A stretch of DNA of 64,000 nucleotides from Mercurialis annua (lineage: Eukaryota > Streptophyta > Magnoliopsida > Malpighiales > Euphorbiaceae): positions 51,817,651 to 51,881,650 of the forward strand of contig NC_065571.1 of the NCBI RefSeq assembly GCF_937616625.2, given 5' to 3'. The translations under genes and the position numbers were made by a program. The notes beneath the pieces are model-generated. The model worked only from the letters and a program-made list of their open reading frames with translations, ran no database searches and was not told where the DNA came from. Of the stretch, positions 1 to 13,249 are shown piece after piece; position 1 is the stretch's first letter, and each line of letters opens with the position of its first letter.

Positions 1-956
1 AGGTTCAGCCTAATCGTAAACACCTAAAATTTTCTGTCGAGCAATTGCAGGCAAAAACTTACAACGAACTAAAACTAGGGTAATTACTCACTCTCTTGAT
101 CAATTGATGTTTATGAAGCAAACCCTAAGAACACGTACTCGTCAATTCACTCTTGCACAATTAACTCCTACGTTCTTAATAATATTGGTCTATTTCAGTT
201 TTACTCTCTCAAGTTAAAACCAAAACACAGGACAATGAATAAATTAGCTAAATAAATTCAAGCGTTAAGAACAATAATTAAAACATAATAACAACAACAA
301 CCCACCAATCCAATTTGTTTAAACAGACATAAATCCTATTAATAATTCCCACGATGGGTTTAGTTACTCATGATCAAAGATAAACCAATAATATAATATA
401 TGGAATTCATAATTGATAAGATAAACAATGAAAAAGATCTCTCTGAATTATCGTACCTTACTTGCATAAAAATCTCAATATAATATCGAAGAATAAAATC
501 CAGCTCAAAGAGTAATCAAATCGAAGAACGATGAACTAATACTGAAATTAAGCTAATCTAGTGTTTTTAGTCTAATACAATGGCAAACGAACTAAGCGAA
601 CCTTAATTATGATGTCCAAAGTGCTATTTATATGTCTTTTGTCTCGGCCACTGACTTTAGGTCGAGTTTCTATGAAAACCCAGAAACGTCCTTGAATTTG
701 GTGAAGATCGGTGACATGTCGGGGTATTTTTGTCCAATTTTCGTCAACTTCTGCCGTCGTATGCGCCCGCATACCAGAACTACGCGCCCGCATACTTTGG
801 TCTATGCGCTCGCGTAGACGTTTTATGCGCCCGCGTAGACGTTTTATGCGCCCGCGTAGAAGCTATTTTCTTCTGACGATGTGCGCTCACGTAGAAGCTT
901 TATGCGCCCTCATCACCCTCTTGTGCGCCCGCATACCACTCTTGTGCGCCCGCATA
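1..956 (-). repeat. LTR of an older retrotransposon, part 1 (interrupted by LARD-1)
   Basis: No gene is visible here. The stretch appears to continue at 12034-12274 once the inserted element 957-12033 and one copy of its target duplication are removed. The far side (12274) reads, on the minus strand, as a TG-starting LTR end with the palindromic start TGATAGGAGTAGAAATACTC, the same start as in the LTR at 47806-49445. From about 757 to 955 there are repeated near-copies of a motif like TATGCGCCCGCGTAGA, which raises GC locally. Short open frames here (572-793, 632-817, 711-1001) only follow this array and are not believed to be genes. The other LTR end lies left of the window. Confidence 0.5.
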
Positions 957-1677
957 TGTCACGACCCGAAATCTCGAGCCGCGACCGGCGCTAGGGAATG
1001 AGAATTGTAGTTCCAAAACCCGTAGCAAGCCTGAAAATCGCTAAAACTTTTTCGCAAATAACAATCATACAAAGACTTTACAAACGGAAGCATTTATATA
1101 CACTAGCAAAACATTACAACTTGCTCGGGCCTATCGTTTCTGTACCTTGTACGTACTAACCCGGCGTACAATACTAGTGTTACATACACCTCACGGGAAT
1201 TTACCTCCGTGGAATAAATATGACAATCGTAGCCAAAACAAACATAAACACATTGTCAACAACTGTAAACAAGGAAAAACATATTAATTTACTAGGCTAC
1301 GACACTAGTCAAACATTACACTACTGCAGCAATTATGGAAGTCGGGACTGTACATAGCCAAAGGGACTTCCGGTCAAAGACGGACTTCTAGCCAAGTTCA
1401 GAATCTAGGTACCTGAAAACACACTATTGGGGGGTCAGCTATTAAGCTGAGTGAGTTATACTTTACTTACCATATTATCAAAATAAGCATCGCATTTAAA
1501 ACATTTTTTAAAATATATATATACAATCACATTTTCAAATAATTCCAACATATACAATCACAGCGATTTGCAAACAATTCACTTAAGACAAGTATTTGAT
1601 CCGATCGAAACCTTAATCTTAAACTCCTTAACCTCTCCTAATCCGTTTCATATTCGAATCATATCGTCCGAGTGGCC

Positions 1678-1845
1678 GGGTCCCGAGATAGTTCGACCGA
1701 GTTACCCGCTACCACGTGGCATAGTCCCGAGATAATTCAACCGAGTTACATCATGCCACTACTTAATCCCAAGTTGTGGGTCCCGAGATAGTTCAACCGA
1801 GTTACCCACCAGATACGGGTCCCGAGATAGTTCGACCGAGTTACC
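1678..1845. repeat. Four-unit tandem repeat in LARD-1 3' LTR
   Basis: Four imperfect copies of a unit beginning GGGTCCCGAGATAGTTC and running to GACCGAGTTACC are separated by short spacers that themselves contain inverted words such as CCACGTGG. The same block is at 9444-9611 in the other LTR. Confidence 0.85.
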
Positions 1846-3083
1846 TCGTATCTGCTACAATTATAATCCTCCTTTCCGATACCCAAACATATTCCATTTC
1901 ATAATTATAAATATGATCAACATTTAATGAGCTCATATCAAACGTATCTATGTACGAATATCTAGACTTTCATAAACACCGGTGATCACACGGCCTATTA
2001 ACGCCCAATAGGTAGCTCGTTTCTTCGGATCATATACAAACTCACATTGGCAAATAATCAACAAGTCATAAGCAAAGTAATACAATTCATATATCAAACA
2101 AGTCAAACCAATACAATGTAGTTCACTCCATAAACAAACAATTCAAATATAAATCAATCCAATAAGAACAACCCAATAAAATCAAGCTATATAATTTATG
2201 CGATGCATTTAATAATAATAATAATAATATATACAGTATATATAAAATAGTTTTTAATACGATAATAAGAGTGAGTAAAATATACTCACTGCTTGCTATC
2301 CATAATCTTTGATAATACCTAGCGATCTCGCGTTCTGTAAGTTTCGGATTCCATTGGTAGTCGCCTCGTCAAGTCTACACAATTTCGATAATAACTCGAA
2401 TTAATTACAATCTAACTATAATTAATTAATCCAAAACTAGGTTTCTAGCCAACTTCGGCTATTGAAACCGTTTACTTAAAACAGTCCGACCACTAAATAA
2501 AATTGACATTCTTAATGTTCAGAACGTCGCCTACAACTTTCATTTAGGTCTCGGACTGAGATAAGTACCCGAAGGTGTCGGAATTTGGCCCCGAAGTTAA
2601 CAACTTAGGGCTGTCCTAAATTTCAAAACTGCTATGCGCGACATAATATTCTGATTTATTTGAGCCACTTAGAGGCCGAAATAGCAGAAACTTATACTTA
2701 GACATTTATAGACGACATCCTTAAGTTTCCGTACCAACAAACGGAACTTAATTTGGAGCTAAATAGCTCGAGATATTTCCCTTGCAACATGGCTGTTTCG
2801 CAGCGTAAAATTTCCAGCAACATCGTCAAATTCTCAAGTTATCTCTTTAACGTTTCGGTCGACTAAAACAGCCTATATACTCAACATTACACCAATTACT
2901 ACAGCCTTTAATCATGTCATTATCACCACCTTAAACTCATTAAAATCTTAGTTCAAAGTTTAATTCAAAACAGTTTTTATGTTACGCTCGAAACTAGTTA
3001 CGTAACACTTAGCATTTGCGTCGATTTTAAGCGATACAACCATCGGGGAAGGGTGGCATCAGCCCCCACTTCACTATCTCTCA

Positions 3084-3178
3084 GCCCTCCCCTGTTTTGG
3101 CCAGGGAGGGGCTGCTCCAGCCATGGTGCAACGCACCATGGCTGCTGAAACGCAGCCCCACCGTGCGAATCACGGTGG
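3084..3178. repeat. Cluster of three short hairpins in LARD-1 3' LTR
   Basis: Three back-to-back inverted repeats are visible: an imperfect C-rich/G-rich stem (GCCCTCCCCTG with CAGGGAGGGGC), an 11-bp perfect stem AGCCATGGTGC/GCACCATGGCT with a 3-base loop, and an 8-bp perfect stem CCACCGTG/CACGGTGG with a 5-base loop. The same block occurs at 10850-10944. Confidence 0.85.
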
Positions 3179-4267
3179 TTCATTACTTCCGGCCATCAAA
3201 ACCCCAAAACAACCACCAATTCATCTTCATCCTACATGAAATCCTAACATACACCATACCCATACATATGACAACCCTCATATCTCACAACAAAACATCA
3301 AACTCAGCTCATAATTAATAATTCATGCCATAAACCATCCATTCTAACTTATTAATCATCATTTTAAAGCTTTAAATCATCATCAATACTAAGCTCAATC
3401 TAAGCAGAATTTTTACAGCAAAACCCTAACCAATAGCTGAGATTTTTACCTTGGTTTGATGATCTCAATCAGTAGGTATCGTTTTCCTCTTTCCGTTGCC
3501 GCAAGAATCACTCCAATCGGATCAAAAACGAAGAAGTTATGGAGTTTTGAAAATTTTTCATGTTGATTTCTCTAAGGAAGGAGATGAGCTCGTTTTTGGA
3601 AGCTGAAAATGGAATTATTCTGAGTTTAAATCACATAAAATAGGCTTTTATATTAATGGCAAAGTATCTCTTTTAATCCTTAAAGTTGCCACCTCCATAC
3701 CTTTCAATTTCCAACTTTTCTTTCGTCCAATTTAACCCATTAATCGCTTAATCATTTGATCTTCATAAATTTCATATTATTTATGTCCAAATAAATAATA
3801 TCACCTTAATATCTCATAATTCTATTTCCGTAAGTTTATTTTAGCAATTTCCGGCTAAAAACGCTCAAAATTCAATTTTGAGCTAAAACGCACTTTTTCC
3901 AACTTTTTTGTCCAAATCTCATTTTAATACTTACCGATAATCAATTTATCGACATTATTTTTATAAATACTAATTCCCGTCAAAAATATATTAAATTTCT
4001 ATTTTCCGGGAATTAAAGCCTTATTTTCCAATTTTCGAGTTTAAGTGCAATTTATCCACCTTTTCATATTTTCCTTTTTGAGTATAATTCCATTTCATTT
4101 ATGGAATTTTAATATTGAGATTTTCTTATTAAAATCTCAATATCGACCTACTCGGGTCTCTTTTTTTTATTTAATTATTTTCCGATAATTCCTTTTCTGG
4201 CTGCTTTAACTGTTTAAATTTAGACACGTTGCTTACTTTGGCAACGTCAGGCATACGGGGTATTACA

Positions 4268-4280
4268 TTCTTCCCCACTT
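4268..4280 (-). other. LARD-1 polypurine tract
   Basis: On the minus strand AAGTGGGGAAGAA abuts the start of the 3' LTR. Just upstream is TTCGAGGACGAATTT, a sequence commonly found at the end of plant Ty3/Gypsy internal regions. Both support the Gypsy-like assignment and minus orientation. Confidence 0.85.
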
Positions 4281-7200
4281 ATAAAAATTCGTCCTCGAAT
4301 TTTCTTATAGCTAAATTATTTTATTCTGGTAAAGATTTTACCATCTCCTTATATTGTCCGCTTTATCACATTAGTGGCGTGTATGCTTGTCACTACAACT
4401 ATTGCATAACTCCTGCGTTCTCACGTAACTGCTTCACACACACTTTCCGTTATAAACGGATCTCACTTATTATAGGTTGGAAATTTATTCCCGCCATCTG
4501 CTAATGTCTCGTTTGAATATGCTCATGTTCATCGTTCTTTCCTCATTACTCTGCATGTCGTATTTGTATTGTATCATACTTGATACAACCTTAAGACGTC
4601 CTTTTAATACCTTTATTTATTAATCAAAATCGTATTTGATTAATTTAAAATAGTTTAATTAAATAACTTAATATTTTAAGTTATTTATCCAAAATTGCTC
4701 TTCTGGTCAATTTTGACCCTTAAAATCACTTATATCGAGTAGCTCGTTTGTCAAATAAAATTGATAAACTTATAGTCCGCAATGCTATCTCCAACTTTTA
4801 TTTGAACATCGAGTCAAAATAATGCTCGATGAAGTCAAAAACTTGCGCTGAAACCGCCTTCTTGAGGTAGTTTTGAGACTGCACTTGTAGGTCTTATAGG
4901 CCGTTATTCAAGTCGATGAACCAAGCGTTTAAAAACGTTTAACTCTAAATTAAATTCAGTATCCTTATATTTTGCTATCCCGTCTACAACTTTCATTAAG
5001 ACCAAATTCCCTTTCGACAATCCCTTAATGTCTGAAATCGTCCTCAAAATTGGCTACTAGCCATACTTTTACCCTTAGGTTAACTCATGTTTTTGGCTCA
5101 TCTTTGAGCTTGAAAAACAACTAATCCAATTGAATAATGCCATGATTAGATTATCCAAATTTTATCTATGCAATATCATTTACTTATATCCATTGATTTT
5201 GATTTTAAAAAAAACCACTGACGTTTCGGGGTCCGAAAGATAGCTTCATGAGCTAATTTGGAATTGCGTTATATCGTTGCCAATCCCAATATACCTTGCT
5301 TTGGAAATTCCTTCTTAACATCTCCACTTAACATGCATTTATATTGTTCATACTAAGTATAAGGTTTATCCTTTATTTTATCTCGCATCTTAGTCCTTGA
5401 TTTTCGGGTTACCATGTTTTTCTGGACCAAACAATGCGTAACTTATTATCTTACACTCGACTAACGTCGTTCCTTTATTTTCCTTTCTTAATCTCGATTT
5501 ATCTCTCGATATGTTATGACCATTAGGCACTTCTTATTCCAAATTAATGTTTTTCCTTGTCCTTTAGTTGTTTGTATTCTTCGATATTCATGATGAATTA
5601 TTATTCCATAATAATTCTATCGATTTCCTTTTAATCGTTTCTCAAATCTTAATCTTAATCCTAACATTTTCTTGTTAGGTGTTACTATTCTTGATAGTCT
5701 CTACCTTTGTTTCGCATCACATAAACTTCCGAGTTTATCGAAATCTAATGTCATCTTTCCTTGACGTTCCTCGTGTCTTTCACGTATCCGGTCATGTCTA
5801 TGCTTATCTTTTCCTTTCACGTTTTTGATGCGACACTCTAACTTAATTATTTACTAACTTAGTCAACAGTTAGAATTAGACGATTATTCGTCTGATATCC
5901 TTATTAAAGCCTAATGGTATATAGGAAATCTTTCCTTTTATACCAATATCATACTTTGTGGTGTCCTAATATTGAATCTCATGAAGTTGAATACTCACTA
6001 AGCATTACTCCTTGTGTTTCACATCCATTTTTTTTTTGTACTTCTTATCTCTCAATCATTTAACTTTACTCGTCTATATCGGATTGGTAGCGTCTTTACC
6101 ATCGTCCGACGTAATCCTTTCTTTTTTTTTATTATGTTTCTCGATTATATCATCGATCCCATTCCAATACTTCTTGATCCTTTGTCTATCTTAACCCAAT
6201 GCTTTCCGATCTCCCTATCTCTTATTCCAATGTGCCTATTGTACATGACCTCTCTTGGTCCTAATGAACGCAAGACCGATAATTCCTTTATTATCGTCCA
6301 TTTAAGTTCTTTATCTTTGTCTTATCATTTTCCCGATCCTCTTGCACTTTTGTTTTGATATTTCCAATATCAACTATCAATAGGAGGTAAAACTATTCCT
6401 CTTTCGAACCTGTCGACGTATTACACTCTGGATCGTCCGTACATCTTTATATCGGACTCTTACTGACATCTAATCTATCAGTAAGGTCGATCTTAGGCTT
6501 ATGTCGAACTCTTACATTTGACTCTTTTTGTTTGCGGCTATTCCAAATTCATATCCTCTTAACTTATTTCTTTACTCTTCATCTTAGGTGTCTTTCTGTC
6601 AGACTACCTCACTATGATCTGCTATTTCCCCGTTTGTTCTTATCGAGTACTATGCGTTATACACTTACTGTTCGATTCTTCTCATCCTTCCATGGTCTTT
6701 CCCGTGGCCCGTATGTTTTTCGGGTCTTTTATGTTTTCTTTTCTTTTTGATGCACACTTTCTATGTTTACCCCATCTCATTCCTGGGTAAGTACCAATCA
6801 TAGGTGTCTCACTGATATCTTACACGTCTCGCATCGATAAATATCAATATTTTCTTATTATTATTAGGGCTCATTTCTTATATTGGGGTGTATTTTATCA
6901 CATATATTCATTCTTGTTGGTCAAGAATCTTTTATTATTATTGTCGCAGGGCTTTACATCTGAGTTTCTTACAAAACAGATACATTTCAAACATTGCTGG
7001 TCGACCAGTCTTTCAAACTTTTCTTTCGATTCAAATACTTTTACTTTAAATTGTTTGAAAACATTGGTACAATTGTAGCTCAGAGTGATGACACCTCTCA
7101 TCACTAAAGAGTTGCTCGATAAAATCACGTTTTCTTTGATGTTTATACAAATATGATGCATGATCTATATTTTTGAAAATCATTTTTTTTATGCATTCCT

Positions 7201-7869
7201 AACGTGATCATGATATGCCATATGCGATGTCTGAGCACAATTGCACTATTAAAATCATAAGATTTTTGTATCTTTTTGAAAAATCGTAAGTCCCTTCAGA
7301 TTACACACTCTGCGACATAAATGGCTTTTCATTATTATTTATTGGGGTTTATTATGATTTTCGATTATTGGAATTTTCGTCATCCTTTAACACTTATCTA
7401 AGTGTTTTATGTCAATGCCATCCTCTTTTAGCATTGCTCAACAAATATTTTGTTTCCCCGTCTTCGATACTCACCCATCTTCGCCATCTCAATCATATTC
7501 TTATCTCACGTAGTCCTTAGGCTCACGTGTCAATCTTTCATAGCGTACTTTCTTTAAAATCGTTTACCATCCTTGTGGTAATGGAAACGTAATATAGGGG
7601 ATTACATTTCACGCTATATATATTATGTATGTTATGTATTTTATGCATTCTTAATTTTCAAGTATCGTATATGTTTAGAATAAAGTCTATATGCGCAGGT
7701 TTCTCAATCTATCTCTATAGGCATTATCCTAACAATACACAATTCTATCAATGCATGCCATATCAATCGATCACAAAATAAACAAAGCAATACAAACATT
7801 TCAATCACATAAACATGTTTGGCACATAAGCATAGAAAGCATTTCGTACTTGAGGGCGTCTCACTGGAC

Positions 7870-8217
7870 TCACCCTTCTCGGGTCGCAATGCCACATCCG
7901 CATCCTCTAGCGCGTCTAGCACTGCCTCTACCTCTATGCATAATTGCAGGGTAATGCCAAATACTAGGAGCAGTACTCCTACGAAAAGGGAATTTCGGTC
8001 TCTCACGTCGAAAGAAGAAAGGTGGAATGGAATCGTCATTCCACTCATGATCGTTGGCTATCTGACGAGGTCTAGCGAATAACATTCCAAAATACTCAGG
8101 TGCATCGTTGTATAGCTCAACAAAGTCGGGTCCTAAATTCCTAATGTACCGACAATTAACCTCTTCTGATGCTTCCTCTTCAGATGGGTTTTCCTCACTC
8201 TCCTTACTAACTTCCAT
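7870..8217 (-). pseudogene. Short open frame near the LARD-1 leader, possible gag remnant
   Basis: A 115-codon minus-strand frame starts about 500 bp inside the 5' LTR, where gag would start in an autonomous element. The N-terminal third is acidic (SEENPSEEEASEE), the middle reads like ordinary protein (FVELYNDAPEYFGMLFARPR), and the end is Arg/Gly-rich (RGRGSARRARGCG). No zinc knuckle, protease or other recognisable domain is present, and an overlapping frame at 7704-8048 has no better claim. It may be a gag leftover or chance. The rest of the interior (4281-7700) has no credible coding sequence. Confidence 0.3.
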
Positions 8218-8706
8218 CTCTGGGAAAATGGTCCCACTTCGAGTTACAAAAGATCCTTCAATGTCTGATAAGCACTTGTTCTGGTGTATCTCCGATAGTC
8301 TGTCAGTATTTACATGAAATCCATTTGATAAATAGGAGACGCTTCCTCCTCTTCTGATACAGCAAGTAGCTGAGCTCCATTTTGCCCAGATATGCTGAAC
8401 AGGAACAATTCTTAATCATGTGATACTGTCCAAATCACTTTTTACAATATCCAATAATTTAATATATGATATGCACTATCTAACTTAAAGCTTGACTAAC
8501 TATCTAAGCATATCACAGTCACTTAAACACGTAAGCAATCTCACACACACACGTTCTACTCGGCAATATCCAGCTTATACCATCTAACAAAATTCAATCA
8601 AACATATATAGTCAATAAGGCTCGACTCTATACGCTGCAGTAGTTCCTAGGTACTTAAGGTCAAACAGACAGTTTTCATAGACTGGCAGTGGTAACTGGA
8701 CCAACT

Positions 8707-8718
8707 GCTCTGATACCA
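8707..8718 (-). other. LARD-1 primer binding site (tRNA-Met type)
   Basis: The minus strand reads TGGTATCAGAGC four bases inside the 5' LTR. This is the classical plant retrotransposon sequence complementary to the 3' end of initiator tRNA-Met, and it fixes the orientation of the element. Confidence 0.9.
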
Positions 8719-9443
8719 CCTTTGTCACGACCCGAAATCTCGAGCCGCGACCGGCGCTAGGGAATGGGAATTGTAGTTCCAAAACCCGTAGCAAGCCTGA
8801 AAATCGCTAAAACTTTTTCGCAAATAACAATCATACAAAGACTTTACAAACGGAAGCATTTATATACACTAGCAAAACATTACAACTTGCTCGGGCCTAT
8901 CGTTTCTGTACCTTGTACGTACTAACCCGGCGTACAATACTAGTGTTACATACACCTCACGGGAATTTACCTCCGTGGAATAAATATGACAATCGTAGCC
9001 AAAACAAACATAAACACATTGTCAACAACTGTAAACAAGGAAAAACATATTAATTTACTAGGCTACGACACTAGTCAAACATTACACTACTGCAGCAATT
9101 ATGGAAGTCGGGACTGTACATAGCCAAAGGGACTTCCGGTCAAAGACGGACTTCTAGCCAAGTTCAGAATCTAGGTACCTGAAAACACACTATTGGGGGG
9201 TCAGCTATTAAGCTGAGTGAGTTATACTTTACTTACCATATTATCAAAATAAGCATCGCATTTAAAACATTTTTTAAAATATATATATACAATCACATTT
9301 TCAAATAATTCCAACATATACAATCACAGCGATTTGCAAACAATTCACTTAAGACAAGTATTTGATCCGATCGAAACCTTAATCTTAAACTCCTTAACCT
9401 CTCCTAATCCGTTTCATATTCGAATCATATCGTCCGAGTGGCC

Positions 9444-9611
9444 GGGTCCCGAGATAGTTCGACCGAGTTACCCGCTACCACGTGGCATAGTCCCGAGATA
9501 ATTCAACCGAGTTACATCATGCCACTACTTAATCCCAAGTTGTGGGTCCCGAGATAGTTCAACCGAGTTACCCACCAGATACGGGTCCCGAGATAGTTCG
9601 ACCGAGTTACC
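9444..9611. repeat. Four-unit tandem repeat in LARD-1 5' LTR
   Basis: This is the same four-unit repeat as at 1678-1845, lying at the matching position of the other LTR. Confidence 0.85.
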
Positions 9612-10849
9612 TCGTATCTGCTACAATTATAATCCTCCTTTCCGATACCCAAACATATTCCATTTCATAATTATAAATATGATCAACATTTAATGAGCTC
9701 ATATCAAACGTATCTATGTACGAATATCTAGACTTTCATAAACACCGGTGATCACACGGCCTATTGACGCCCAATAGGTAGCTCGTTTCTTCGGATCATA
9801 TACAAACTCACATTGGCAAATAATCAACAAGTCATAAGCAAAGTAATACAATTCATATATCAAACAAGTCAAACCAATACAATGTAGTTCACTCCATAAA
9901 CAAACAATTCAAATATAAATCAATCCAATAAGAACAACCCAATAAAATCAAGCTATATAATTTATGCGATGCATTTAATAATAATAATAATAATATATAC
10001 AGTATATATAAAATAGTTTTTAATACGATAATAAGAGTGAGTAAAATATACTCACTGCTTGCTATCCATAATCTTCGATAATACCTAGCGATCTCGCGTT
10101 CTGTAAGTTTCGGATTCCATTGGTAGTCGCCTCGTCAAGTCTACACAATTTCGATAATAACTCGAATTAATTACAATCTAACTATAATTAATTAATCCAA
10201 AACTAGGTTTCTAGCCAACTTCGGCTATTGAAACCGTTTACTTAAAACAGTCCGACCACTAAATAAAATTGACATTCTTAATGTTCAGAACGTCGCCTAC
10301 AACTTTCATTTAGGTCTCGGACTGAGATAAGTACCCGAAGGTGTCGGAATTTGGCCCCGAAGTTAACAACTTAGGGCTGTCCTAAATTTCAAAACTGCTA
10401 TGCGCGACATAATATTCTGATTTATTTGAGCCACTTAGAGGCCGAAATAGCAGAAACTTATACTTAGACATTTATAGACGACATCCTTAAGTTTCCGTAC
10501 CAACAAACGGAACTTAATTTGGAGCTAAATAGCTCGAGATATTGCCCTTGCAACATGGCTGTTTCGCAGCGTAAAATTTCCAGCAACATCGTCAAATTCT
10601 CAAGTTATCTCTTTAACGTTTCGGTCGACTAAAACAGCCTATATACTCAACATTACACCAATTACTACAGCCTTTAATCATGTCATTATCACCACCTTAA
10701 ACTCATTAAAATCTTAGTTCAAAGTTTAATTCAAAACAGTTTTTATGTTACGCTCGAAACTAGTTACGTAACACTTAGCATTTGCGTCGATTTTAAGCGA
10801 TACAACCATCGGGGAAGGGTGGCATCAGCCCCCACTTCACTATCTCTCA

Positions 10850-10944
10850 GCCCTCCCCTGTTTTGGCCAGGGAGGGGCTGCTCCAGCCATGGTGCAACGC
10901 ACCATGGCTGCTGAAACGCAGCCCCACCGTGCGAATCACGGTGG
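10850..10944. repeat. Cluster of three short hairpins in LARD-1 5' LTR
   Basis: Same hairpin block as at 3084-3178, in the transcriptionally upstream LTR. Confidence 0.85.
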
Positions 10945-12033
10945 TTCATTACTTCCGGCCATCAAAACCCCAAAACAACCACCAATTCATCTTCATCCTA
11001 CATGAAATCCTAACATACACCATACCCATACATATGACAACCCTCATATCTCACAACAAAACATCAAACTCAGCTCATAATTAATAATTCATGCCATAAA
11101 CCATCCATTCTAACTTATTAATCATCATTTTAAAGCTTTAAATCATCATCAATACTAAGCTCAATCTAAGCAGAATTTTTACAGCAAAACCCTAACCAAT
11201 AGCTGAGATTTTTACCTTGGTTTGATGATCTCAATCAGTAGGTATCGTTTTCCTCTTTCCGTTGCCGCAAGAATCACTCCAATCGGATCAAAAACGAAGA
11301 AGTTATGGAGTTTTGAAAATTTTTCATGTTGATTTCTCTAAGGAAGGAGATGAGCTCGTTTTTGGAAGCTGAAAATGGAATTATTCTGAGTTTAAATCAC
11401 ATAAAATAGGCTTTTATATTAATGGCAAAGTATCTCTTTTAATCCTTAAAGTTGCCACCTCCATACCTTTCAATTTCCAACTTTTCTTTCGTCCAATTTA
11501 ACCCATTAATCGCTTAATCATTTGATCTTCATAAATTTCATATTATTTATGTCCAAATAAATAATATCACCTTAATATCTCATAATTCTATTTCCGTAAG
11601 TTTATTTTAGCAATTTCCGGCTAAAAACGCTCAAAATTCAATTTTGAGCTAAAACGCACTTTTTCCAACTTTTTTGTCCAAATCTCATTTTAATACTTAC
11701 CGATAATCAATTTATCGACATTATTTTTATAAATACTAATTCCCGTCAAAAATATATTAAATTTCTATTTTCCGGGAATTAAAGCCTTATTTTCCAATTT
11801 TCGAGTTTAAGTGCAATTTATCCACCTTTTCATATTTTCCTTTTTGAGTATAATTCCATTTCATTTATGGAATTTTAATATTGAGATTTTCTTATTAAAA
11901 TCTCAATATCGACCTACTCGGGTCTCTTTTTTTTATTTAATTATTTTCCGATAATTCCTTTTCTGGCTGCTTTAACTGTTTAAATTTAGACACGTTGCTT
12001 ACTTTGGCAACGTCAGGCATACGGGGTATTACA

Positions 12034-12274
12034 GCATATGATATGATTTGCATCAGAAAATTGCTTGTTGACTCTGCAACTCAGCTCCGATTCGTTCCAA
12101 TATCCAAAAGTTCTTGAATATCACCAATTTAGCTCCGAAATCCTCAATATACACGCATTTATCCTGAAAAGCTCATAATGCTAATAAGATGACAAAACAC
12201 TTAAAAACATACAAAAATATGCATATATCGAATCATAAACACACCTAAATATAGGAGTATTTCTACTCCTATCA
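12034..12274 (-). repeat. LTR of an older retrotransposon, part 2
   Basis: This is the remaining outer end of the LTR that LARD-1 interrupted; the first five bases are the right-hand GCATA duplication. On the minus strand it starts TGATAGGAGTAGAAATACTC at 12274. The same palindromic LTR start is at 49445 and, altered, near 50097. Confidence 0.55.
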
Positions 12275-13140
12275 TCAATTAAAAATTAAAATTTGTAATT
12301 CACTAAAAACTAGATTACAAGTTAGAATAATGGTGTTTAAAGTTCAACACCTAACTTTGAAGCTTTTACTAAAGATCAACTCGTAGCTGACATACAAAGT
12401 GAAAATCAATAAATAATTCATATATTTAGAAACCAATATAAATTGATACATGATGGATTCCGAATCTTATTCTACTTACAATGGAACCGAGTCGCAGAAG
12501 ATCTATTCTCAGACGACTTCAGGCACGCGCCCATAGGGCCGAATCCATAGGATTCGCCTCTACTTGATTATAGCAAGGTGAAGACCGAATCCCTGAAGAC
12601 TCGGGGAAAACGCGCCAATCCCGGAATTCGGATAGCAGACCAGATCTACTATATGATCTCGAAGAATTTTTCCTACTGGGATACAAACTTCAACTTAGGA
12701 AGATAACTCCTAATAAGGAAGACGAGACTATTTAGAAAGACATTCCTAAATAGGACTCTTCTCTGAATAAGGAAGGACACTGCTAATCAGGGTTAAACCC
12801 TACAAAGTAGGATTCACTTTCCTACTATAACTCTGCTAGGTATGCAATCATCTATTATAAAAAAAACATGAGGTATGCCTAGACACACAATTACATTCAC
12901 GTACTCAAAACGCTGCTCAAAACTTAATACTGACTTTTGCATCAGAGAGTTAATCGGACAGCCACCGTCCGGTTAGCTATCTACTCTGTTTTGTAGGTTA
13001 ATCTACCGGATCAGATGGCAGATTCCATCAATACATAATAATTATTTTCAAACGATATTTGAGAGGTTTGAATATTTACGATAATTAATAATTCTAATCT
13101 TGATATATTTCAAATAGTTAGTATTTACTCAACCAAATAC
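12275..13140. repeat. Degraded LTR-like sequence
   Basis: There is no gene here. A segment from about 12445 to 13040 has the look of an LTR: it begins near TGATGGATTCCGAATC and ends near CAGATTCCATCA, with a late stretch TTTGCATCAGAGAG followed by the small inverted pair GGACAGCCACCGTCC. I could not match it to a second copy inside the window, so family and ends are uncertain. Confidence 0.3.
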
Positions 13141-13249
13141 CCCCTTCACTTGTCCCTTTAAAGTGTAGAAATTGTTGTGCTGACACAAGGCGTTTCACTC
13201 CCTCGAACTAGGCTTTAGACCTGAAACTTCAAACAACTACTAATATATG

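Larger units (their letters stand above)
957..4267 (-). repeat. LARD-1 3' LTR (3311 bp)
   Basis: This is the downstream LTR relative to the element's minus-strand transcription. On the plus strand it begins TGTCACGACCCG and ends GGGGTATTACA. It holds a four-unit tandem repeat at 1678-1845 and a block of short hairpins at 3084-3178. Open frames inside (2998-3183, 3097-3318) recur identically in the other LTR and track the hairpin block; I do not regard them as genes. Confidence 0.92.
957..12033 (-). mobile_element. LARD-1: large non-autonomous LTR retrotransposon (Ty3/Gypsy-like signals)
   Basis: Two LTRs of 3311 bp each (957-4267 and 8723-12033) flank a 4455-bp internal region. The element is bounded by an exact 5-bp target duplication GCATA at 952-956 and 12034-12038. 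It reads on the minus strand: the primer binding site TGGTATCAGAGC lies next to the right-hand LTR and a purine-rich tract next to the left-hand one. The LTRs start TGTAATACCCC and end GTGACA on that strand. By eye I found only four differences between the LTRs, so insertion is recent. No reverse transcriptase, integrase or protease frame is present inside; the interior is frame-poor and CT-rich on the plus strand. This is the layout of a LARD, which needs an autonomous Gypsy partner for its proteins. Confidence 0.9.
8723..12033 (-). repeat. LARD-1 5' LTR (3311 bp)
   Basis: This is the upstream LTR on the minus strand, offset 7766 bp from its partner and of equal length. Differences noticed from the other LTR are near 8767 (G for A), 9766 (G for A), 10076 (C for T) and 10543 (G for T). 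It should carry the promoter for element transcription toward lower coordinates. Confidence 0.92.

Noticed and set aside
3097..3318. Frame repeated exactly in both LARD-1 LTRs (also 10863-11084)
   Set aside because: Duplication follows from the LTR pair; the frame lies across the hairpin block and has no family.
6014..6358. 114-codon hydrophobic frame in LARD-1
   Set aside because: It reads through CT-rich sequence on the strand opposite to element transcription; low-complexity Phe/Leu/Ser, no family.
7704..8048. Second minus-strand frame in the LARD-1 leader
   Set aside because: Overlaps 7870-8217 in another frame and ends in hydrophobic AT-rich read-through; no domain.
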